Position numbers and translations under genes: made by a program. Shown piece by piece: positions 1 through 9,689 of a DNA stretch of 64,000 nt (positions are counted from its first letter, which is position 1; every line of letters starts with the position of its first letter). The stretch comes from Narthecium ossifragum (Eukaryota; Streptophyta; Magnoliopsida; Dioscoreales; Nartheciaceae): the NCBI GenBank assembly GCA_963920575.1, contig OY986965.1, forward strand, positions 11,360,290 to 11,424,289, in the 5' to 3' direction. The notes beneath the pieces were generated by a model that worked only from the letters and a program-made list of their open reading frames with translations, did not search any database and was not told the DNA's origin.

Positions 1-2600
1 CCTAGAGATAGGGAGTGCCAGAGAGCTTTGGGAAACCCTTGAGTCCGAATATGGACTTGACGATGCCGACATTAAGCGGTTCAATGCCTCTACCTTTCTT
101 AGATTCACCATGGTAGATGACATGCCCATTAACCCCCAACTACATCAGTTTCAGGAGATTCTTAGGAAAGTCCAAGTCAAGGAGACCAAATTCTCTGAGG
201 AATTCAAGGTCTCTTGTCTTTTAGATAAACTCCCCCCTTCTTGTATGTGATTCTTGTAGAACTCCAACCCGAGGTGGCAACCGGTACTTTGTTACCTTCA
301 TAGATGACTTCTCTAGATTCTGCTATTGCTATCTTCTTAAGACCAAGGACGAGGTCCTAGATAGGTTCTTAGTTTACAAGGTTGAAGTAGAAAACCAACT
401 TGATCGAAAGATCAAGATCATTAGGTCTGATCGAGGTGGTTAGTACACCTCTTCCTCTATGACCCTCTTCTGCCAGGAGCATGGCATTATACATGAAGTC
501 ACTGCTCCTTATTCCCCTCAGTCAAATGGAGTGCCTAAAAGGAAGAACAAAACTCTTATGGACATGGTTAACGCCATGTTAATAAGTTCTGGTCTACCTG
601 AAAACCTGTGAGGTGAAGCCCTCCTGACTGCTTGCTTCATTCTTAACAGAGTTCCATTCAAGAATAAAGACAAGACCCCATATGAACTTTGGAAAGGAAG
701 GGCACCTAACCTTAACTTTCTTAAAGTGTGGGGGTGTCTAGCTAAGGTTAGCATTCCTGAGCCTAAGCGTAGGAAGTTAAGACCTAGAACCATAGATGCT
801 GTCTTTGTTGGCTATGCTCAAGGGAGCAATGCCAATAAGTTTCTAGTGATAAATTCTGAAGTAAGCGACATCTCTAACAACACAATGATTGAAGCCAGAG
901 ATGCAACTTATTTCGAGAATACCTTTCCTTTTAAGTCTCCTATTCTGAGACAGCCTAATATTGTTCCTTCTCCCTCTTCTTCTTCTCTTTCTCCCCGTGT
1001 GTCTGACCCAGAACCAGAATTGAGAAGAAGCAAAAGAGTTAGATTTCAAAAGGATTTTGGTGATGATTTCCACGTGTTTTCTGTAGAAGGCGATCCTTCC
1101 ACTTATGCAGAAGCCATGTCTTCTGTAGATGCTCCTTTTTGGAAGGAAGCTATTCAAAGTGAGTTTGATAGCATTCAACAAAATAAAACTTGGATTTTAA
1201 CAGATTTGCCTTATGGTTTTAAAACAATTGGTTGCAAATGGATCTTTAAACGGAAATTTAAACCTGATGGTTCCGTTGATAGATTCAAAGCTAGATTAGT
1301 AGCAAAAGAATTTTCTCAAAAGAAAGGTTTTGACTATTTTGATACGTATGCGCCAGTTAGTAGCTTTACTACTTTGCGGATTTTGATTGCTTTAGCATCG
1401 ATTCATAAGCTTTTCATCCACCAGATGGATGTCAAGACCGCCTTTTTGAATGGAGATTTAGACGAAGAGATTTATATTGATCAACCCGAAGGATTTGTTG
1501 TTAAGGGCCAAGAAAATAAGGTTTGCAAATTAGTTAAATCCTTGTATGGCTTAAAGCAAGCCCCTAAACAATGGCATTTGAAATTTAATAAAGTTATTTC
1601 ATCGTTTGGTTTTCAAAATAACGATTTTGATAAATGCTTGTATTATAAACCTGTTTTGGATGGTATCTTGTTTTTATGTTTGTATGTCGATGATGTTTTG
1701 ATTTTTGGTTCATCGATGGATTTGGTTAATGAGGTTAAAAGTTATCTTTTGAGTAACTTCGATATGAAGGATTTGGGTCAAGCTGAAGTCATCCTAGGAA
1801 TGAGACTTATTAGGAATAATGATTCGATTATTTTAAGCCTTTCTCACTTCATTCGCAAGATGCTTGACAAGTTCAAATATTCTAATCTTAATCCTGTAGT
1901 TACTCCTTATGATTATAGTTCTAAACTTTTCAAGAACTTAGGAGATCTTGTGTGCCAACTTGAGTATGCTCAACAGATAGGATCTTTAAGGTATGTGGCA
2001 GATCATGCCAGACCTGATACTTCCTATGCTGTGGGTAGACTAAGTAGGTACACAAGCAATCCCAGTAAAGAGCATTGGGTTGCTTTGACTAGGATATTCC
2101 GCTATCTTATAGGCACCGTTGATTCATCCTTAGTATATACATGATATCCAGGAGTCTCAGAAGGATATTGTGATGCCAATTGGGTCACAGATTCAGTAGA
2201 TGTGAAGTCCACCTCAGGATATGTCTTCCTTCTTGGCGGTGCTGCCGTTTCTTGGAGTTCAAGAAAATAAACTGTGATAGCTTGAAGTACTATGGAATCA
2301 GAATTGATTGCACTTGACACTGCATGCATAGAAGCCAGATGGTTTAAAGATCTATTGACAGAACTACCATTTATGCATAAGCCATTTCCGGCTATATCAT
2401 TACATTGTGATTCACAAGCTACTATAGAATTAGTGAATCAAGTGAACACAAATAGGAAAATGGATAGGCATATGCTCATGAGATACAAGTTAAAAGCATG
2501 CTAGGAAATGTGATCACATTAAACTTTGTGAGATCGGAAAGGAATTTAGCCGATCAGTTGACTAAAGGCCTTTCAAGGACCTCTATTTTAGAATCATCGA
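1..2600 (+). pseudogene. Ty1/copia gag-pol polyprotein, internally deleted and broken
   Basis: Reading from the left edge, about 80 codons resemble the UBN2-type copia gag, ending at the family motif DKLPP near 235. The sequence then jumps, with stops at about 247-258, straight into the integrase core (IDDFSRF at about 300, SPQSNG at about 515). The CCHC knuckle, protease and integrase N-terminus are therefore missing. The integrase has an in-frame stop at about 440 and another near 609. From 726 to 2144 a 472-codon open frame carries the integrase C-terminus and the whole reverse transcriptase, with catalytic YVDD at about 1683. RNase H follows to about 2600 (GYCDAN, then SRK, a stop, MESELIA) with several stops. 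The order gag-INT-RT-RH is copia. The element starts outside the window. It is inactive, although the RT domain itself is well kept. Confidence 0.93.
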
Positions 2601-3218
2601 GGGGGATGGGTCTAAAGCCCACATAGATGTCACCAACGGTGGATCCCTACCTTATGAGTGGATTCATCCATGAATGAGGTTCAAAGGGTAACAACGAAGC
2701 TGTTGATGTGGCGTGTGAGAAGCACCAAATTATATATATATTTAGGAGTTGCTACTCCAACCCCATCCCTATGGTCATAGGTGCTTCATGTGACGGTTAG
2801 GTTGAGAATATCTCTTAATGGGTCCAATGCGGAAATTCTTCTGAAAGGTGTGCGCCGTCACGAACACCTTTGGAGGACTCACCTAAGTGAGAGTCATCGT
2901 GACCCCGCGATTATGGGATTAGGGCAAATCTCCAGAACTCTCATGAGAATCAAGGAAGCGCATGGCCATGATAGCGCTGACTCGCAAATAGAACCAATAG
3001 CACTCTCCCTACTGTGTGTGTGTTTGTAAAAGATCGATCAAAGAGACATGGTTCAAGACCTAGTCCACCATGGTCTCTCAGTCCAATGCACTCATGACTA
3101 AGTGTAGGTTCGAACCCAAAAGGTACCTTGCATGATGCACAGTAAAAGTTGATTAAATACATCTATAATGTTTTCCGGTTTTCTCGATCGTATTTTTTGT
3201 GGCATTTTAATCCCTTTT

Positions 3219-3758
3219 TGTGGGGGATTGTTGATAAAATGGTATTAAAAAAAGGGTTTTAAATGCCCTTTGATATTACCGTTGGTTTTTGACACTAGGC
3301 ATAACTTTACTGCCAAGGTTGCCATGTGTAGAGGAGGTTTCTACACATGGCAGCATGTCATTTACCCTCATTTAATATGCTTTAAATCCTTCTTCTTCCT
3401 CCTGAGAGTTTCATATAGTGAAAGCTCTCTCTACAAGCTATTTTCTTCATTCTTCTCTACTTCTCAACCTACAAAAGCTCTCTTTTCAAAGCCTTCCATA
3501 AAAAATCAACGGGACAGTGCTGGTTCAAGTGTGTTCTCGTCGGATCGTGCTAACGACGAGATCAGGCCGTTGTGTTGTACCTTGGAGATCAGACGGTGAT
3601 CAACTCCGCACGAGGGGCGTCTCCGATTTTTAGGGCAGCGATTTCTCGCGCCTCCCAGGCCAGATTTATTTTACATTGTGTTACAAATATTAATCTTTGT
3701 TTTCCTGTTTTTCCTGATTTTATTTTTTAAGAGACTTTAAGCACCTATACTGCTAACA
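3219..3758 (+). mobile_element. Polypurine tract and 3' LTR of the copia element
   Basis: A purine tract (tgtgggggat, 3219-3228) directly precedes a segment opening TGTTGATA at 3229 and closing TGCTAACA at 3758. These are the inverted TG...CA ends and the tract position expected for a copia 3' LTR (530 bp). No 5' partner lies in the window, so the boundary rests on these motifs. Between the RNase H remnant (2600) and the tract lies 3' untranslated sequence in which I see no gene. Confidence 0.8.
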
Positions 3759-3839
3759 AGTTGTCAATACTTTAAACTTGCTATATACCTCATACTTAGT
3801 TTTCATCAAATATATATAATAATATTTGTTGCAGTCGTC

Positions 3840-4216
3840 TATAAATGTCACAAAATCTTTATTTCAAGATCTAGATGGCGTTCTACTAGTCACAAACATT
3901 GTTATGTATCAACTCTAGCAACTGGGTATTTCTCTCTATATCCTTATTATAAGATTTTCTAGATTGTTTCCCTTGTACGCATATCTCAAATTTATCTTTG
4001 AGATCAATTGTCGGCCTTGGAATAAGATCAAGATGATAAGATTCAACATTAAGAACTTGAGGAGTAAGATCATTAACCTAAAAAATAACATTTAATTTAA
4101 ACAAAACATCACAGACATAACATTTTCCAACAAAAATATTATTCTTGGAAATTACAACTCTATTAGACTCCATTACAACTCTATATGCTTGTTGTACAAG
4201 AGATGATCCACTAACT
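3840..4216 (-). pseudogene. Fragment of a second Ty1/copia polyprotein (pre-integrase region)
   Basis: Translated on the minus strand, this stretch reads as the copia gag-pre-integrase segment. It contains VVISKNNIFVGKCYVCD, FKLNVIF, then the knuckle-like stretch CVQGKQSRKSYNKDIERN and a run like LLELIHNNVCD, which normally leads into the integrase core. It is cut at both ends and lies just beyond the copia LTR in the opposite orientation, so it is a separate insertion remnant. Confidence 0.75.
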
Positions 4217-4985
4217 AGATTTTTACTTATAAATCCCTAAAAACTTATTAAATATCATATATACCCATTCATCCTTTGAGCTTACATATATACCCCTCAA
4301 AACTTGAAAAAATTGAGAAACATACCCCTCCGTCTACCTCCGTCTATCTATTTAACTTAACCCTGGTTTAAACCTAACCAAGACAACTGAAATTACTTAA
4401 TTACCCATGCCCACCCATGGAAATTAATTAATTAGTTGAGCTGCTGGATCAAAGACTGGGCAATCAGACGGTTGGATCATGATCAGGATTGAACGGATGG
4501 CAGGATCAAGCTGCATGCTTGATCGGAAGGCTGAGAAACGTTGATGATGGATCGACGGTGGAAAAAGATTGACGGAGGTCAAGACCAGCACAGATAGGGT
4601 CGTGAGGTCTTGGGGAATTGATCCCCGGGGCCAAATCAGTGATCCCGACTCCATAGGCGTGGCGGTGATGGGTTTGACGGAGGGTGGGTTTGGTGTCCGG
4701 CAAGGAGTAACAGCCTCGAGGTGGCAGCAAGACGCTCGTTGGGATCTCCAGTAAGGTGGCAGCGAGGTGCCGTTGGGATCTCCGGCGAGGTTGTGACTGG
4801 CGGTGAGGGAGATTGTGTGAGGGAGGAGAGATAACGAGGTTAGGGGCAATAGCGTCTTTTTATATTGAGTCGTTAATAGCGTTAGGAATATTCCCTACTG
4901 ATTCGTCGGCAAGTAATCCGAAGGCATGTTTATCATTATTTTCATGTTTTGAGGGGTATATATGTAAGTTCAAAGAATGTAGGGG

Positions 4986-5795
4986 CAGGGCCAGCCCAAC
5001 CCCTAGGCAACTTAGGCGGCTGCCTAGGGCCCCACTTGAAAGGGGGGCCCAAATTATATCTTAATTAAGAGGTTAGGGCATGTATATGTATTTAAAAAGC
5101 CAAGTTATTGAATTCATGCTTTATAAGGTTTCTAACCTAACCGTTAGGCCCCTAAAAATAAAAAATGAACCTTCTAATTAATAAAATGATAGATGTTAGG
5201 CCCCATTAAATGGCCACTTAGTTACCCCACTTGAAATTTAGAAAATGCATGTACAGTTGGCAAAAAAATTCTTGGGACTTGATATGTACATGTGTCCATA
5301 AATTTTATCCTCTAGTTAATTTATAACTCTACTATTGACGGCTTGGATTTATATCATGAACTAAAACTTTTGAAAAGAAGTTTTGCCATTAGAAAATAAC
5401 AATCCAATTCAAATATTGAACTATATCAAAAGACTAGATTGTTTTTTGAATACCTCTATCACATATAGAATATTGTTAACAATACCTGTAACGGTTGCTT
5501 CTGCATAAAGAAGCTTTTCAAAATTGAAACTAATAAAATATTACTTGTGATCAACCATGTCACAACAAAGATTAAATAGATTAGCTATATTATCTATTGA
5601 AAAAGATATATTAGTTAAACATGAATATAAAAATTTAATCAGTACTTTCGCCGCCCAAAAAGCTAGAAGGATGATTTTTAAAAAAACTTATTATATTTAA
5701 TTAATTTAATTTTCTTATTAACTGTGATTAGTAAATACTTAAGGGCCTCATCTGATATATTTGCTTAGGGCCCCAAAATTGATTGGGCGGTCTTG
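4986..5795 (+). mobile_element. hAT-type element remnant with 8-bp target duplication
   Basis: The ends are imperfect inverted repeats: CAGGGCCAGCCCAA at 4986 against the complement of ttgattgggcggtcttg at 5795. They are flanked by near-identical 8-bp direct repeats, tgtagggg (4978-4985) and tgtaaggg (5796-5803). An 8-bp duplication and CAGGG termini are hAT hallmarks. At 810 bp it is internally deleted and keeps only the transposase C-terminus. Confidence 0.85.
5470..5676 (+). pseudogene. hAT transposase C-terminal dimerisation region (broken)
   Basis: One frame reads LLTIPVTVASA, a stop, RSFSKLKLIKYYL, a stop, STMSQQRLNRLAILSIEK. This is the conserved hAT C-terminal signature (VTVASAERSFSKLK...MSQERLNGLALLSIE). 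It continues through YKNLISTFAAQKARRM. Two nonsense codons interrupt it: GCA-TAA at the A(E)RSF position and TGA before STMSQ. It lies inside the hAT element at 4986-5795. Only the last 70 or so codons of a protein normally of 600-800 residues survive. Confidence 0.85.
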
Positions 5796-5848
5796 TGTAA
5801 GGGTATATATGGTATTTAAAACGTATTAAAAGATTTATAAGTAAAAAA

Positions 5849-6465
5849 CCCTAAAAAAAAAACATAGCGAATGACTTTTTTTGGTTTAGTTGACCTATTT
5901 ATTACCTTCGCTTGGACGGGCAATTGCCCTGCATACTACATCTCCTATTAGTCGGTGGGTTTGTGCCTAGCCTCACACATTAAACCCTGGGTCTACCACC
6001 CTTTTTCTAGCTCCCTTTTTTTTTCCCTTTTTTCAGATTAAGAAATGGAAGATAGTAACAGGTAATTAATAATACGTGCAAATTAATAGAGAAAATGAGA
6101 GAAGGAACTAACCAGGTAAAGACTATGGGCGCGTTTTTTCACAGCCTAGAGACATAAAAGCGTGTTAAAACCTCTGTTTTGATCCTTTTTATTCTAAACC
6201 ACAGGCAACCTCAAGGAAGCCAACAGGACGTGGTAAGGAAGGCAGCAACAGACAAAGTAAGCGTCCCTATGTATTCACGGACCTCTACTTAATTATCAAA
6301 TCCCATCACGTTAGCTGCTTCTTGGCTAGAAACATCTGCCTCGTTCTTACTAATTAAAAACTAATTACCTACCTATCTCCAAAAACCATCAGATTCATTC
6401 TGCTTTCAACCTTTCTACTTCATTACATATAAGACATCCTAAGTAGTGCACTACTAATTAATAAG
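5849..6465. other. Intergenic sequence upstream of the first WIP-type gene
   Basis: There is no open frame or repeat that I recognise. The last 100 bases are AT-rich and pyrimidine-rich (ctttcaacctttctacttc), with a possible TATA-like atataag at about 6427, about 40 bp before the ATG. This is presumably the promoter and 5' leader of the gene at 6466. Confidence 0.4.
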
Positions 6466-6726
6466 ATGAGCTTGAGGTATAGGAGAAGGATGTATTCAAG
6501 GGTGGTGCAAGAACGAGTAAGAGAGCAGCAGGTGGTGGACACCATGCCAAAGGCCTCTGCCTCTTCTCAGGCCAGCAGAACAAGTGAAACCAAGTGGTTC
6601 TTTGCTGCCATTGCCAGCGACCATCCTTCAGAGAGGAGCTCCACGACCGCTGATGAGAAGAGGAAGAGAAGAGAGGCTGAGAAGGTGGAGACACTGATGC
6701 AACTCATCTGTTGGGGACCCAACTGA
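6466..6726 (+). CDS. Wound-induced polypeptide / DUF3774 family protein
   Basis: The product is 86 residues, single exon. It opens MSLRYRRRMYSRVVQERV and ends LMQLICWGPN. The C-terminal (L/I)CWGPN preceded by an amphipathic segment rich in E/K/R is the signature of the plant DUF3774 'wound-responsive' family, whose members are about 80-100 residues and usually end in SCWGPN. The middle is low-complexity, Ser/Ala-rich. There is no signal peptide or membrane segment. Family members are induced by wounding or pathogens and some are reported to modulate defence responses; the biochemical role is not settled. The N-terminus differs from the commonest form, but the same MSLRY start occurs in the convergent neighbour at 7525-7788, which supports this start and suggests local duplication. 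Codons are ordinary for a host gene and the frame is intact. Confidence 0.85.
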   Translation: MSLRYRRRMYSRVVQERVREQQVVDTMPKASASSQASRTSETKWFFAAIASDHPSERSSTTADEKRKRREAEKVETLMQLICWGPN

Positions 6727-7524
6727 ACTCTACTTGCTTTCTATCTTCAAGGACAATGAGTGAATCGAGCACACCCTGACCCTGTGTTTTAATTAATTAG
6801 TTGTTAATTAGTTGGGGTGGGGTAATTAATAGGCATCAAAGGTTCAATTGAATGTTACAGTTTTCCCAGCTCATCATGTGCATGTTATTTGTACTAATTT
6901 GTATGCTTGTCTCTGATAAGTATATATATATATATATACACGTCCTTGTGCATAAGGTTCCTCAATCTCTTTTGGTACTTCTTCCGTCGTGGATTTGTTA
7001 AGAACACAATTATTAATTGCTACAAGAATATTGAAATTGAAATAATTTGGTGGCCAAAATAATGAATTATACTCTAATAAACTTATCTTATACTGTCAAA
7101 AAAATAAAAACAATACTGTGATAGTCGTAGAAGATTCACCCAATATGCCCTGGTGGAGCACATCCTTCTCTGCAAATATAATTTTTTTTAGCAATAGAGG
7201 GGTAAAAACTCTTGAATGCATTAAAGGAAATAAAGCTCTCTGGAAATTTGCAAATTCAGATGACACAAAAGATTACTCATCCTAAAATATATATATTACA
7301 TGTTACAGTTTAAATAAAATTCCACTCGAATCATGATCATGTATACTCCGTATGGAATGCTACATGGAAGAAAAACAAATCCGATTATACAAGTAAACCA
7401 CTTATTTTCAATATTACAGAAATATCAAACAGTATCCATTTGTTTACATTTGTGTACATAATTCAGCATATAAAGGCGGCCTTGCAGCCCATGCATGTAT
7501 TAATAATTATTTGGAGATCATGAG
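6727..7524. other. Shared 3' intergenic region of the convergent WIP pair
   Basis: An AT-rich spacer of about 800 bp lies between two tail-to-tail genes. It contains a TA dinucleotide run (about 6920-6938). I see no gene. Both 3' ends and polyadenylation signals must lie here. Sequence such as aataaa or its complement occurs several times but none is decisive. Confidence 0.5.
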
Positions 7525-7788
7525 TTAGTTAGGCCCCCAGCAGCTGATGAAGAGGACGGTGCGGAGCTCCTCTTCGGCCCTCCTCCTCTTTTCCTCGCCG
7601 GAGGTGGCGTCCCCACGGAGATCGAGCGCCGGAGAGAGTCGCCTCGCCCGGTTCGAAGAAGAGGAGGTGGCGGCGGCGGTGGTGGTGTGACTGGTGTCCT
7701 TGAGCGAGCGCGATGCGCTGTCCCTCATCCGCTGCGCGGCCCTGGCGCCTAGCTGCGCCGCTATCCTGGTCACATACCGGAGGCTCAT
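7525..7788 (-). CDS. Wound-induced polypeptide / DUF3774 family protein, second copy
   Basis: The product is 87 residues from the internal ATG at 7788 (MSLRYVTRIAAQLGARAAQR); an upstream in-frame ATG at 7818 would add ten residues. I prefer 7788 because it aligns with the MSLRY start of the gene at 6466. The protein ends ELRTVLFISCWGPN, the canonical DUF3774 C-terminus, preceded by a charged stretch (SGEEKRRRAEEEL). The middle contains Thr/Ala/Ser runs. The coding region is strikingly GC-rich compared with its surroundings and with the 6466 gene. It is convergent with that gene. The function is inferred only from family membership: a small soluble stress-related protein. Confidence 0.88.
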   Translation of the reverse strand: MSLRYVTRIAAQLGARAAQRMRDSASRSLKDTSHTTTAAATSSSSNRARRLSPALDLRGDATSGEEKRRRAEEELRTVLFISCWGPN

Positions 7789-8038
7789 TGAGCAAAACCA
7801 ATCGGGAATCGAGTGCACGTACGGAACTTGGAATTCTGGAAGTGGATTTCTTTGGATGTACGAACAAGACGAGGAGATAGTAATAATTTATAGATGGAGA
7901 GAGGCAGAGAAACAAACAGGCGGTAGCCCATAGGCCAAAGCCGGTAGTTTTGGAATCCCGGAGCAGAGCTCGGCTTCTCTATGGGCATATATATATATAT
8001 AGGAAAAAAATTTGTGTACATCCCATGTACACGAATCT
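7789..8038. promoter_or_regulatory. Upstream region of the minus-strand WIP gene
   Basis: The sequence upstream (to the right) of the 7788 start holds a pyrimidine-rich leader on the minus strand (about 7870-7935) and a TA microsatellite at 7987-8001. No defined motif is certain. Confidence 0.35.
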
Positions 8039-8087
8039 CCACCGTTGAATTGAACCGGGATGCGTGCCCGGTTCAATCCAACGGTGG
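8039..8087. repeat. Perfect-looking 21-bp stem hairpin
   Basis: The arms are ccaccgttgaattgaaccgg(g) at 8039-8059 and its complement at 8067-8087. They match at 20 of 21 positions and are separated by a 7-base loop (atgcgtg). No transposon ends are evident. It could be a small foldback element or a transcribed hairpin. Confidence 0.7.
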
Positions 8088-8512
8088 TGATATATATATG
8101 ACGAACCTCGTGGACTTTCTTTCATTAATTTTCTTGGAAGAATGGGTGTGGTGGGACCGCCTTGATACACGGTTGCGGCATAGATGATGTCACGTCAGCA
8201 TTTGGAACCGGATCCATCAGAACTCAAAAGCAACTGATCGGAAATGTCAAAACACCGTGATTTTTTTATTTTTCCTAAACTATTCTCATCCCCTACTCCC
8301 CTCTCTCCAGATCTCCTTCTCTCACGCTCTCCACCCCACCGTCCACCTCTTCGACGCCGGACATCTTCAACATTCTCTCTTCCCGATCTCCCCCCCACAC
8401 TGACCTTGTCCGTCGCCAACCTGCAACCCTGAGGGCGTCTCTCTTTCTCTCTCCCCCCCCACTCTCTTCGTCGTCGTCCCTTCAAGAATCAAGCCGCCGT
8501 CTTCGACTGCTC

Positions 8513-8818
8513 ATTGTTCGACTTTTAAAAACCGAACATCAAGCAAACGCTCGGTTTTTAAAAACCGAACATTAAGTACAAGTTCGATTTTTAAAAATCA
8601 AAGATTAAACACACTTTCGATTTTTAAAACCCGAACACTAAGTCGACTTTTAAAAACTGAACACTAACTACATGTTCGACTTTTTATATCCGAACAGAAA
8701 CCAAAAGTTTGATTTTTTAAAGCCGACCACTGCCTTCATTATTAAAAACTATAAAAGATTCGGTTTTAAAAAACTGAAAATAAAACACAGTAGTTCGGTT
8801 TTTAAAAACCGAACTGCT
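8513..8818. repeat. Array of about nine small palindromes of the type TTCGG-TTTTTAAAAA-CCGAA
   Basis: Units of about 22 bp centred on TTTTTAAAAA (or tttttaaaaat variants) are flanked by complementary TTCGG/CCGAA arms. They recur about every 30-40 bp. The cleanest copies are gctcggtttttaaaaaccga at about 8550 and gttcggtttttaaaaaccga at about 8793; others have one to four mismatches, often C to T or G to A. The spacers are different short sequences. No protein is encoded in any frame worth reporting. Confidence 0.75.
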
Positions 8819-8820
8819 CC

Positions 8821-8971
8821 GAGGGGGGGGGGGGGGGGGGGAGGGGGGGGGGGGGTGTGAGATAGAGGGAGAAAGAGAGGGGGAAAGAGGTGAGGGCTTC
8901 GGGAGGTTGCAGGCAGGCTAAATTTGGCCGCCCGGAGAGATCCACGTGGGAGATCGGCGAGAGAGAGACCC

Positions 8972-9011
<40 letters not shown>

Positions 9012-9125
9012 GGCGGTGGCTTCGGGGGGCATGATGTTCGATGACAGAGAGCAGGCCGGTTGGGGCGACGTCGGGGTTGTAGGCCGGCGACGGGCAAGGC
9101 CATTGGGAGAGAGAGAGAGAGGGTG
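8821..9125. repeat. Poly-G tract and GA microsatellites
   Basis: A run of G broken only by single A residues spans about 8822-8855. GA dinucleotide runs follow at about 8975-9004, 9106-9121 and around 9135. These are simple repeats; the G tract could form quadruplex structure. The open frames here are artefacts of the low complexity. Confidence 0.9.
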
Positions 9126-9689
9126 ATCGGGGAGAGAGAGAGAGGGAGGGGGGGAGGTTGAAGATAAGGGTAGTTTAGGAAATAAAAAAATGGGCGGTGT
9201 CCTTAGTAATTAGGGCGGTGTAGATAGAACGACCCTAACTCCAAAGCTAACTGATCGGTGCTTGAGCGAGAGTAATACAATCTAAGATTGGTGAACTCAT
9301 GTTGCACCCTCCTAAGCTGCATTTGGAACGGGACCCTATCAGAACTCCTCCAAAGCCAACTGATCGGATCACATCAGAACTCCAAAGCTAACTGATCGGT
9401 GCTTGAGTGAGAGTAATACTATCTAAGATTGGTGACCTCATGTTGCACCCTCCTAAGGGCGTGTTTGGTTGGAGAAAAGTGGGGGTAGAGTGGGGCAACT
9501 GACAGTAATCCCTTCACTTATGGCCGTTTGGTTCGGCCAGGGAGTCGTTGGAGTGCTGGGACTCGTTGGATTAAAAGAGCCCACTTTAATGGTTTTACTC
9601 CAACCAAAAAACCGAGAGAGTTGGCCGACTGAAGTGGATGTACTCAAATTAAATGCCAACCACCCACCTGTACACATCAATTACTTCTC

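Larger units (their letters stand above)
4219..5848. mobile_element. Unclassified element with terminal inverted repeats, host of a hAT insertion
   Basis: The left end (tttttacttataaatc, 4220 onward, then tattaaatatcatatatacccat) is repeated inverted at the right end (about 5800-5848, gatttataagtaaaaaa). A second inverted pair is the tacatatatacccctcaaaac region at about 4283 and its complement at about 4948-4970. I could not find a convincing target duplication, so the class is open, though Mutator-like is possible. The interior at 4330-4930 is GC-rich and non-coding as far as I can see. A minus-strand 141-codon frame there matches nothing I know. The interior is interrupted by the hAT element at 4986-5795. 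Confidence 0.6.
8199..9456 (+). repeat. Direct repeats flanking and following a palindrome/GA-rich block
   Basis: A segment beginning catttggaac and ending actgatcgg occurs at about 8199-8241 and again at about 9320-9366. A longer unit of about 80 bp (aactccaaagctaactgatc to gcaccctcctaag) occurs at about 9237-9316 and about 9378-9456, so the right part is an imperfect tandem duplication with about a 141-bp period. The second long copy is interrupted exactly at its ctaag by the PIF/Harbinger element at 9457. The first copy (cctcctaagctgc) therefore shows what the empty site looked like. Confidence 0.75.

Noticed and set aside
2781..3162. Short frames on both strands between the copia RNase H and the 3' LTR
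   Set aside because: They overlap each other, lack family resemblance and lie in the expected 3' untranslated region.
8513..8818. CRISPR-like spacing of palindromes
   Set aside because: The sequence is clearly plant nuclear DNA. Repeats are degenerate palindromes with irregular spacers and no cas genes, so a CRISPR array is excluded.
8802..9126. Frames of 60-80 codons in the poly-G/GA region
   Set aside because: They translate simple repeats (Ser-Leu or Arg-Glu runs) and have no support.
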